The position numbers were made by a program, and so were the translations under genes. A stretch of DNA of 64,000 nt from positions 9,362,001-9,426,000 of the forward strand of contig CAJFCV020000004.1 of the NCBI GenBank assembly GCA_904066235.2, written 5' to 3'. The stretch is from Bursaphelenchus xylophilus. Lineage: Eukaryota; Nematoda; Chromadorea; Rhabditida; Aphelenchoididae. This document shows positions 36,412-45,427 of the stretch, in pieces. Every line of letters starts with the position of its first letter. Position 1 is the stretch's first letter. The notes beneath the pieces were generated by a model. It saw nothing but the letters and a program-made list of their open reading frames with translations, was not told the DNA's origin and did no database searches.

Positions 36412-37150
36412 ATCGAAAAGAGTCATTAAAAACGGCCGATGTTTGTGTCCTTCAACTTATTTTATGCTCTTTTCTGGAAGAATGGAACTATTTTTTCCTC
36501 TTTACCACTATTTTGAACCAGTAGAAACAAGTCTTCGAGCAAGAAATTTTTTTTTAAAAGTATGATAGTTGCGGAAATGAAATTTTAAGTTTCTTTTTTT
36601 TCGAAGCGAAAGCCTCCGGTTTTCTTCCAATTTTTCTCACATAATGTACCTACAGGGGGGACCTGATCCAGTGGCAAAAAACGTACCATTTTGCATCCGG
36701 GAAGTATCAAAAAATGTGGCAAAATGCCTCCCTCTCCGAGTGAAAAAACTGCGTTTTTGAAGGGCGTGCCTCAAAAAAAGAGTGGGCGCGCTTTTGAAAC
36801 CGGAGTTTTTTAGTTGGAGAAGGAGGTATTTTGCTACATTTTTTGACACTTCCTGGGTCCAAAATGATACGTTTTTTGCCACTGGATCAGGTCCGCCATT
36901 GCAGGTAGATTATGTGAGAAAAATTGGAAGAAAACTGGTGGTTTTCGCTCCGAGAAAAAAGAAATTAAAATTTCCCTATTTTCCCAATTTTTATACTTTT
37001 TAAAAAATTCTTTTTTGCTCGAAGACTTGTTTCTAATGGTTCAAAATAGTTGAAAACAGGAAGAAAGCGTTCCATTCTTCCAGAAAAGAGCATAAAATAA
37101 GTTGAAGGACACAAACATCGGCCGTTTTTAATGACTCTTTTCGATTGTTG
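36412..37150. repeat. Large inverted repeat with family A MITE at the apex
   Basis: Arms of about 240 bp (36412-36652 and 36902-37150) are inverted copies. Examples are AACGGCCGATGTTTGTGTCC and, inverted, GGACACAAACATCGGCCGTT, and CTCTTTTCTGGAAGAATGGA with its inverse. Between them lies MITE A10 and nothing else. The arms are not part of family A and do not occur elsewhere in the window. Confidence 0.8.
36653..36901. repeat. Family A palindromic MITE (A10)
   Basis: Full-length family-A palindrome. Begins CAGGGGGGACCTGATCC and ends GATCAGGTCCGCCATTG. Both ends lie at the inner borders of the larger inverted repeat. Confidence 0.85.
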
Positions 37151-37574
37151 GGCAAATAGTTCTCCGCGAGACGACCCTCTCTTGTTCTCAGCGTTCCTGA
37201 CTCAGCTCAACGTGTCAGTGCGAAACGGAACTTCATTTGCATGAGGTCCTACAATAGCCTCGGTGTTTGATCGAGGTCTTTGAAGGGGAATTGGTTTATT
37301 GTGGGAAAAGGCTAGAGGGAACTTTGATTTTTTAAGGGAAAATTTTTTAGATATTTTTTATGGTTGATTTTGATGAACTTTGGGATAAATTTAGATTGAA
37401 AAATATTTTTGTGTAACTTTTATTTTTTCTTTGATTTTTTTTTTGCATTTTGAGAGAACCTGTAATTTGACGGGCCGGGCCGCGATTTGAGTCTTCGGGA
37501 CCGGCTTTAGGGGGTATTTTGAGTGTCAAGCCGTACGAATTACATAAATATGTTTTTCAGTCGGAAAAATTTCT

Positions 37575-37809
37575 TGTCCAGTGGCAAAAAACGTACCATT
37601 TTGTATCCGGAAAGTATCAAAAATGTGGCAAAATACCTCCCTGAAAAGACTCTGCTTTCAACAGAACGTCCGCTATTTTTGTGGGGTAAAGGGCGCGGCC
37701 CTTCAAAACGGAGTTTTTTCACTTGAAGAGTGAGGTATTTTGCCACATTTTTGTTACTTTCTGGATGCAAAATGGTACGTTTTTCGCCACTGGTTCAGGT
37801 CCGCCACTG
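37575..37809. repeat. Family A palindromic MITE (A11)
   Basis: The left terminus is truncated, starting at CCAGTGGCAAAAAACGTACC. The right arm is complete, ending GGTCCGCCACTG followed by TA. Confidence 0.8.
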
Positions 37810-38864
37810 TAGTTGTTGTAGCTCATGTGTTAATACAATTTTCTAGTTTTGAACCTTTTTAAACCATTAGGATCCAAAAGTAAGGCAAGTATTGTAATAT
37901 ATTACATTTGAGAGCACTTTTTTTGGCACCAAACGGGCTGTAAGATCAAAATAGATTTTGTACCTCGCACTGGTCGGGCCAACACAGTCCTGCGCCTAGA
38001 AAGACGAGCCCGGCCGCGTACCGGATGTCCTTAAAAATACTGCTGACCACCACTGCCTCAGATCATCGCAGATTCTATTTATTTTCTTCCGAAAATTTCC
38101 ACCCGACTCCATTAAAACAGACTCCAAAATACGACTTCAATCGTCGAATTTTTTGTTCGCAGTGTGATTGCTGATTACGTTTTTTCACCACCCGTTTTGA
38201 GTTGTTCACGGTCATTAAATATTTCTGATTAAAGAGACCTTGGGGAGGAAGGGTTTGTATTTATTTATATTATTTTTGTTCCGAAAAACAAAAATGTTTT
38301 TGTGGAAAATTGAGGTTTTTTGGGGGGAAAAATTTCTCCCGAGAAAATTTTGGGATTTCGAAAAATTTTTACAGGAAAATTTTAAAATTTTTTGAGGAAA
38401 AATTTGGGATTTTTTGACAAAAATTTTAATTTTCTTGAGCTTGAATTTGACCATTCGATTTTTCGACAAAAAAATTGGATTTATGGGATTTTTGGGCAAA
38501 AATTTCTTAATTTTTTGAAGAAAAAAAGCAAATTTTTTGAATTTCTTGCAGAAAAGAATTCGTTTTTAATTTCCAATTTATTTTTTTTGCATCATTCTCT
38601 TTTTTACAAGTGGTGGAACAAATTCCAAAACGTTTCATTTTTTGTGATTTCGAAATTTCCCTTGCGTTTTTTCGGCTCTAAACATTTGATTTTCCCGGTT
38701 GAGTGAAAAAGGGGAATTTGTAATTCCGTTTAGGGTACTTTAGAAGACAAAGTGAGTAAGAGAAATCCGGGTTGCATTCCGGTTAATTTTTTCTTCTTTT
38801 TCTGATTTTTTGTTGTTTTTTTGCGGCGAAAAGCTAAAAAAATTTTTTTGAAAAATATGTGAAA

Positions 38865-39011
38865 ATGGTTTCCAGAGATTACGCAACATACCTTGACGAA
38901 CTTTTGATCCCATTTTTGCCCAAAAAATGGTTTGATCTCCCAAAAATCCCGTCTCACCCCCATAAAACACTCTTCCAAATTCTTGATTCCCCTTATTTCT
39001 CAATTTATGAC
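38865..39011 (+). other. Possible orphan first exon (49 codons)
   Basis: ATG to a consensus donor (GAC|GTAAGTCGG), open throughout: MVSRDYATYLDELLIPFLP and onward. No partner exon with matching phase and coding character was found before the membrane-protein gene at 41.1 kb. No homology is recognised. It may be chance. Confidence 0.2.
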
Positions 39012-39454
39012 GTAAGTCGGAATCTATTTTTTCGTGTTCGCAATCTTTTGAGTGCCAATAACAACACCTGACATTATTGGGATCTCATCCTTTACTCGAG
39101 AATCTCTCCGTCTTTTTGTGGGTTAGTCTGTCATTTTCGCCGTGAGTAGTCGAAAACATCGCTCAAAAAATGGTGTTTTTCAACTCCTTGAATTTTGGGG
39201 TTCACTTTAAAGTACTGTCATCGTGAGTTGTATCTTAAAATTCTGTTTTTTTATTTTTGTTACTGTTTTCATATTTATCAATAACAGTCCATTAAGATTG
39301 CCTCTAAGGGTTCGTTGATCGTAAAATATTTATCTTTGTGTATTGTTTCTTGCTGCTTTTGTAAAAAGAAACGTTTTTTATTTGCCGACTGGCTTATCAA
39401 TTTATTTTTTAATTTCTTTGTGATTGCCATAGCTTTTTTTGTAAAAAAATATAA

Positions 39455-39893
39455 AGATTGTGAGGAATGGAGAAGTCTGATGGATTGTAGAAAATATTGT
39501 GGTTTTTTCTTACCGATCTTACTCTTTTTTGGTCCGAATATCGGGCATACGGTGGCGGACCTGATCTAGTGGCAAAAGACACACCATTTTGCATCCAGGA
39601 AGTATCAAAAATGCAGCAAAATGCCTCCTTCTCCAGCTAAAAAACTCCGTTTTGAAGGGCGCATCCTTTGTCAGCGGGTTGCGCTTTTGAAATTGGAGTG
39701 TTTCCACTTGGAGAGGGAGGCATTTCGCCGCATTTTTGATACTTCCCGGATGCAAAATGGTACGTTTTTTGCCACTGAATCAGATCCGCCACCGTGTGCC
39801 CAGTATGCGGACCAAAAAATGGTAAGCTCGGTAAGAAATGACCACAATATTTTATACAATCCATCAGACTTCTCCATTCACTGCAATCAAGTG
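39455..39893. repeat. Second inverted repeat with family A MITE at the apex
   Basis: Arms of about 95 bp (about 39455-39549 and 39795-39893) are inverted copies. TGGAGAAGTCTGATGGATTG on the left matches CAATCCATCAGACTTCTCCA on the right. The only DNA between the arms is MITE A12. Arm sequence is unrelated to that of the 36.4-37.2 kb structure. Confidence 0.8.
39550..39794. repeat. Family A palindromic MITE (A12)
   Basis: Ends are CGGTGGCGGACCTGATC and GATCCGCCACCG. The first base pair differs from other copies in the same way at both ends, so the perfect symmetry is maintained. Confidence 0.85.
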
Positions 39894-40513
39894 CATCTCA
39901 ATGCCTGAAAATTTCACCTCACGTTTTACAAGGGTGAAAAATTGTATTCTAATGAAGACGTTGACGATAATCCAATTAAACTTTATGAAAAACATGTTAG
40001 ACCGGGCAAATAATCACTATTACTATTGTAAAGGAACTAAGTCGAGGAGTATAATCTATACTTTGACACCTGCAAAGAAGAACTTCTAGAACTTTATTTT
40101 TTGTGATCTGCGATCATAAAAAGCACAAAAAATAAGGGTACAGAGCCCATTCCGCCGCATGATCGATGCACATGTGCCGGGCGTTTTAATTAATCGACCG
40201 ATAAATTTCCGTTCGCTTCGCGGAAGTGGGCTTTTTGCACAGACAATCGCTTGTTTTTTTTCTTGACAATTAATTTATGGAGGGACGTTCGGAAGAGGTG
40301 TTTTGTCGGGTTGGGAGGACCGAAAGGGGTTTGTTGCCAGAGGGGAAAAGGATGAGTTTTGTCTGGAGGAATTGTTCAATGTTTACAGAGTTGGTTTTTT
40401 ATGAGGTTTGGAACAGTTTTGGATCAAAATTTGATAACAGTTTTGTGAATTGTTTGCCACATTTTTTTACAATAACTCAGAATAAAGAAAATTAAAATTA
40501 GTAATAGCCAAAA

Positions 40514-40655
40514 TTAGAAAAGACAGGCATATCCCAAGTCTTCGCCAAGCCTCCGCCGAGCCTTCGGCGAGCGTACGCTACAACCTCTTTTTGGGTTTCC
40601 ACCTGCCAAAAGCCCCGTATCTATCGATTTTGTGTTAACCCGAAAAGTGACGCGG
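40514..40655 (-). repeat. Family D dispersed repeat (D2), inverted
   Basis: Inverted copy of the repeat at 12329-12495. Examples are CCAAGTCTTCGCCAAGCCTC, GAGCCTTCGGCGAGC and ATCGATTTTGTGTTAACCCG. Confidence 0.65.
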
Positions 40656-41125
40656 ATTTTTGTATTGAAAAATTGTGAAATTAAAATAAATTTTGAAATA
40701 GTTGTCATATGTAAGACATACCCAAAATTCATGGACCATCAAGATTTTCAGTAAAAAAATCGCAAAAATATGTACTTAAACTTTTTTTTGAAATTTTGAA
40801 CTTGAATAAACGTGCTCTGTTACAATGGAATCGCATATTTCCTCCACAAAAACCTTTCTTGCCTATGCGAGGTTCGCTAAAGTATATAATAGCAACGTTT
40901 TTCGTCTTGCCAACTCTCCTCATCTTCCCTACCCTTCCCAAAAATATTTACTGCTTCATATCTCCGCTACAACCGCAAAGAGGGATCTAAAATTTTTGGC
41001 GATTTATTTGTGGCCTATTCGGATTGTGCTATAAATGTCTCCATTTTTTTCGTCATGAATCTTTCCCCGCGTTTTTTCACCCGTATAAATTTCATATCCA
41101 CCTAAATTACTATTGAAGTCGCAGT

Positions 41126-42540
41126 ATGTTCCAGGGGATGGACTGGCGGACGCAGTTGGCTCGAATACGAGAAGACTACTTTCCCACACTCACAAAGTCC
41201 ACGTTTTTGAGGCATTACGTGCCGATCAGTGGAATCGTTTCTCATGTCGCATTTACCACACACATTTTTGCCCCGCAACTATTGGGACGGTAAGGGAAAA
41301 TTGCCTTGTTTAAAAAAATTATGATTAAAAAAACTAAATTTAAACACTTCAAAAGAGTTTGCCTAAAAAATCACTTTTTTTGTTATTTTTCAGAGTGTGT
41401 CCCACCTACGATCTAGCTGTTAGTAATACAGTATTGTTCAACACCCACGTGGGCATTGGCTTCTATGTATTTTTCCGTAAGCACATGATCCGACTAAATA
41501 TGTGGGATCGGATCGAATTCAGCGTCTTCTCTTCCGTTATTTTCAATTTTGGCTCTCTAATGTTCTCTGTTCTACTCAAATCCCTACTGCCTAAGAAGTG
41601 AGTTTGGGGATTGTAATCAAGTTTTTGTTTTTACTTTTTTAATACGAAGATTCTGTATTGCGCAAACCGACCGAGATTTTTTAGGACGAAAGTTAGCAAG
41701 AAAGATTTTTTGAATTTATTCATCTGCGGTGCGGGACCTTTTCCAGTGGCAACAAACGTGCCGTTTTGCGTCTGCGAAGTATCAAAAATGTCGAAAAATA
41801 CCTCCGTCTTTAAGGGAAAAGACTCCGATTTCAAAAAGCAGGGGATTTTTTTAGTTGAATATTGAGATATTTTGCTGCATTTTTTTTTACTTCCCGGATG
41901 CAAAATGGTTCGTTTTTTGCCATTGCATTAGGTCCGCCACAACTTCTGGCTAAAGAACTCGGCTAATCGCGAGCTAAGAGTCACGTACAGTGGCGGACTT
42001 TGATCCAGTGTCAAAAAGCGTACCATTTTGCATCCAGGAGGTATCAAAAAAATGTAGCAAAATGCCTCCCTCTTCAACTAAAAAACTACGCTTTGAAGGC
42101 TTCCTCACAAAAACAGCCAGAGCGCTTTTGAAATCGGAGTTTTTTCACATGGAGAGGGGGGTATTTTGCGACATTTTTGACACTTCACGGATGCAAAATC
42201 GTATGTTTTTTGCCGCTGGATCAGGTCCGTCACTGCGTATAATGGATGTGTGGCATAGGCGAATCACATATTTCATTTTTATGATATCAACACCACCAAC
42301 GTCTCCAATTTACCTTCCTTTATTTCCAGACTTCCCACCTGGGCGAATGCAATAATTGGCGCCAGTGTTTCGACCTTTTTACTCAGTCGTTTCGCGAAAT
42401 ATGTCGGTCATATCGACAGGCGGACCCTGATCCCCGACTCGGAGACGCTCAGTCTCCACAACGGCGGGCTGCACTTGAAGTCCATTAGTTACGATAGGAT
42501 CAACAACAACCAGAGCAACGGCTTCATGAAAAGTGGATAG
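41126..42540 (+). CDS. Small multi-pass membrane protein, function unknown
   Basis: Exons are 41126-41289, 41394-41597 and 42330-42540. The ATG may be 41126, or 41138 (MDWRTQLARI) because TATGTTCCAG immediately before the second ATG looks like a spliced-leader acceptor. The shorter form gives 188 aa. Hydrophobic segments are HYVPISGIVSHVAFTTHIF (about 27-45), LFNTHVGIGFYVFF (about 62-77), SVFSSVIFNFGSLMFSVLL (about 92-112) and WANAIIGASVSTFLL (about 120-135). A polar C-terminal tail of about 50 aa follows. No family recognised. The frame is supported by phase-matched splice sites and coding-like composition in all three exons. Intron 2 (732 bp) carries two family-A MITEs 45 bp apart. AATAAA is at about 42,768. 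Confidence 0.7.
41725..41942. repeat. Family A palindromic MITE (A13), intronic
   Basis: A diverged copy in intron 2 of the membrane-protein gene. The outer left end (GCGGTGCGGGACCTTTTCC) is worn. The right arm has TTCCCGGATGCAAAATGG and ends AGGTCCGCCACA. Confidence 0.75.
41988..42235. repeat. Family A palindromic MITE (A14), intronic
   Basis: Full-length copy 45 bp downstream of A13 in the same intron. Begins CAGTGGCGGACTTTGATCC and ends CAGGTCCGTCACTG. Confidence 0.85.
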
Positions 42541-43487
42541 GATGCCGAAATTTGGTCGAATTTTTGTTGCGTCTTTGCCTCTTGTGTCTATTATACAAAA
42601 TTTTGACTGTATTTGACCTTTCTATCGCCATACAACGGGGGATTACTGTATACATACAACGGTTTTGTAGTAAAAAATGTCCAAAATTGTCTGTTGAATA
42701 ATTGCATTTGTAAAATTTTATTCTGTGTGTACCTGGTATTTGAAAACATGTCCGATTTGAAAAATGAAATAAATCCGGTTTGAGATTCGGAATATGGAAT
42801 TTTATAAAGTTAGCGTTCCATAATAATAATATTACAATGCTACTGATGCTATATCACAACTTTTAAAGTATGAAAAAATAGGACCATGGGAAAGGATGAC
42901 CCGTACAATGATAGATATTTGATTTCTAGTCTATATGCAATAGTATAGTATATGTAATCCAAAGATGGTATCAGAATAAAACAGAAGAAAAAATACGGTG
43001 ACGGACTTGATAGAATCGGAAAAAAGGTTCCATTTTGCATCCTGGAAGTATCATAAATGTGGCGAAATGCCTCCATCTCCAACTGAAAATCCCCACTTTG
43101 AGCTGGCCCTTCCTTCACAAGAGAGCGGGCGCGCTTTTGAAATAGGAGTCTTTTCACTTGGAGGGGGAGGTATTCTGCCACATTTTTGATACTTCCCGGA
43201 TGCAAAATGGTACGTTCTTGCCACCGGATCAGATCCGTCACTGTACAGAACACATATAAAAAGTTTAAAACCAATTAGACACTCATTCACCCATTCCAGA
43301 ACACTCCACTTCTTTGGTTCGCTACTGTTCCACTCTTACTAATATGTTGCCTAATAACACATGTATTCGGGCCAGTTTTTAGGCAATTTGTCTAACGAAT
43401 TGGAGTAGATCTTTCTAAGCACGGTAAGTAAAAGGGACTTAACCTAGCCCTCCCCGCAACAATGTGTGCGCAATAATGTAAAAGACA
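42541..43487. other. Convergent intergenic region with MITE A15
   Basis: Lies between the convergent membrane-protein and GT43 genes. It contains the 3' flank of the former and one family-A MITE. Nothing else is recognised. Confidence 0.5.
42996..43243. repeat. Family A palindromic MITE (A15)
   Basis: Begins CGGTGACGGACTTGATAG and ends GATCAGATCCGTCACTG, with TA on both sides. The arms carry the usual ATTTTGCATCC core. The loop is near 43,120. Confidence 0.85.
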
Positions 43488-44819
43488 TCACACGTTCTTC
43501 TCCTCAAACACATATCCATAAGTCTCTCCTCGCATTTTGCTAACGACTGTTTTTGTATGCCAGACCAAAATGTCTTTGGGATCGTTATCGCAGCCAAACG
43601 GCTCCAACTCATTCATTGGTACAGAGAGTTGCCGAAGGAAGCAGTCTTCAGGGTCGTGGCCAACACATTCTTTGCCGAACAGGGCTCTGAAAAAGTTTTG
43701 ATTTGCATAAAACCCGTTGTTAAATCTTATGCTCGTATGTTTGGGCTTACAAACTTCGCAGAACCAGCCGAAGAGAGACAGCAAATCCAGCCATATCCAC
43801 TGCGTATTTGCGGTGCGGTCGATAATAGACGTCCCAGCCAACGACTGTGTTATTTTCGACTCTGGGAGCTTCAACACGGGATGTTCCGGCAAGACCTGGA
43901 AGTAGAACAAAAATGAGGTTGTTAGCATGAGTTATAAAGCGCTTTTGAAGGAGTTTCTGTACTTACCGACCGCCCAAACTCCAAGCCTCTTGACCTTCCG
44001 AATGTACTCGTGAAATACCCGGTGATCGTAGGAATTGTCATCATCGGCGAAGTAGACTAACGCCTGATCCTTGTAGTTTATATACTGGTCTCGTAGATGG
44101 AATAAGGCGGCGTTTCGTTGGGCCCAGCCTCGCTCTGAAAGGGAATTGATAAACTGAAACGCTGAGAAGTCCAAAGAAATCAAAATGATAGGTTACTTGG
44201 TAAGTAATCGGGAGTAACAGCTGAGAAATAGGTGTGCTCGATGTTGGAACGTTGAAGAAGTCTCGCGACGGGCTCAGCAATTCGCCCACCATCCTCAACC
44301 ACAAGCCAATGGAGGTTTTTTACGTGCATTAGGACTTGGGCTAACCTTAACGTGAAAATTGTGTAATATTTTTTGGCTGGTGTTTGAAAAATGGACATTG
44401 TAGCTCACGCTTTATAGGCCTTAGAAAGCCTGTGTCCATTTTATAATATGTAGAAGTCCTCAGAGAAAAAGTACCCTGACTTACATTGTTAGATCTGCCA
44501 TTCGTTCAGGCCTTGCGTACGTTGGAGTTATCACAAAAATCTTTGGCTCATTCGTAACATCTTCTTCATTTTTTGGACTTATAGGTGTATTTGGGCAAGG
44601 GTCTTTATGCAACAGCACCAACACGATGATTGACAGAGCCCAGCCAAGTGCGCAGAAAAGGAAAATCGAGGCGATCTTCCAGACACTCTGATCAAGATCG
44701 TTCTTAGGATGGCTACTTTTCTTTATCGAACGTCCTGTCACCGACGAGCCTTCCGTTTCTGTCGTGCTGATCGATCGGAGGAGAGATTCATCACTGGGCA
44801 TGTAATGCCTAAATAACAT
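43488..44819 (-). CDS. GT43 beta-1,3-glucuronosyltransferase (B3GAT family)
   Basis: Golgi type II enzyme transferring glucuronic acid from UDP-GlcA to galactose, as in completing the proteoglycan linker tetrasaccharide. Minus exons in transcript order: 44819-44485, 44345-44197, 44134-43967, 43895-43751 and 43686-43488, giving 331 aa, normal for the family. Cytosolic tail, then TM at about 47-71 (ends IIVLVLLH). Family blocks follow: VITPTYARPERMADLT, HWLVVEDGG, RGWAQRNAAL, YFADDDNSYD (DDD at about 192-194 binds UDP/Mn), VVGWDVYYRPHRKYAVDMAGFAVSL, a late PEDCFLRQL with the probable catalytic Glu, ELEP and VLVWHT-like ILVWHTKT. The VVGWDV and AVDMAGFAV blocks are in a different frame from the longest ORF and become visible only with the 64-bp intron 43750-43687. 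The start could instead be 44801, after a TTATTTAG acceptor. Closest named relatives are B3GAT3/SQV-8-type enzymes and the nematode glct genes. Confidence 0.88.
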
Positions 44820-45114
44820 TACGATTTGCTTTTATATCAGATGATTGCAAGTTTGAAACACGATAATCAAAGTTTGAAGAGCAGGATAGTTACGTCCCCA
44901 AGACTTTTCTCACTATGTTAGTTTTGTTTCTGGGTCTATTTTATGACCAAAACCTTTGATTGCCAATAAGAGTATCATCGGCTTTGCGCAAATCCCCTTG
45001 TCTAAAGTCAGCGAAATCACTCGACAGTGGCGGTCAGCGGATGACCTGCAAAGATTTTTTTGAAGCTTTGACGATGCCAGTCAACGCTGTCAGGGCGAAC
45101 CACAGAAAAAAACT

Positions 45115-45427
45115 TCAATACAGCCTTATCTTGGCCTCTGCAAAGAGTTGGCCAAGGGTAGCTCCGTAATCTTTCACCCACTGAACCCGCCGCTCCAGCA
45201 ATGCATACGCATTGCTCTGCCGGTTTTCTAAGAGCGACTATGTTTCAGTAAGGCACCAAATTTTCAGTGGTACTCACCAAACTTTCAGCGGACAAAACAG
45301 AAAACTCGCCAGGGCCATTATTAACCTTCCAGAGCGGATATGATTGTGATAAATAAAACTTATCGTATAACCTTTCCCATAACTCAATAAGAACGGCCAG
45401 TACAAAGTTCCGAAAAGCCATTCTCAT
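45115..45427 (-). CDS. Possible small two-exon gene, hypothetical protein
   Basis: Minus exons 45427-45278 and 45237-45115 are separated by a 40-bp intron (donor GTGAGT; acceptor ACATAG is weak) and join in phase to 90 aa. The N-terminus MRMAFRNFVLAVLIELWERL is amphipathic to hydrophobic. The C-terminal half (LLENRQSNAYALLERRVQ and on to EAKIRLY) looks like coding helix. No homologue recognised. It lies just upstream of the GT43 gene on the same strand. The weak acceptor and lack of a domain keep confidence low. Confidence 0.35.

Larger units (their letters stand above)
34304..41125. other. Gene-poor 6.8-kb region with fold-back structures
   Basis: No supported gene. It contains two large inverted repeats (36412-37150 and 39455-39893), each with a family-A MITE at its apex. 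It also holds a third family-A copy (37575-37809), one family-D repeat (40514-40655) and one possible orphan exon (38865-39011). The rest is AT-rich with long T/A runs. The stretch at 37,970-38,060 is GC-rich but has no ORF or repeat partner here. Confidence 0.55.
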
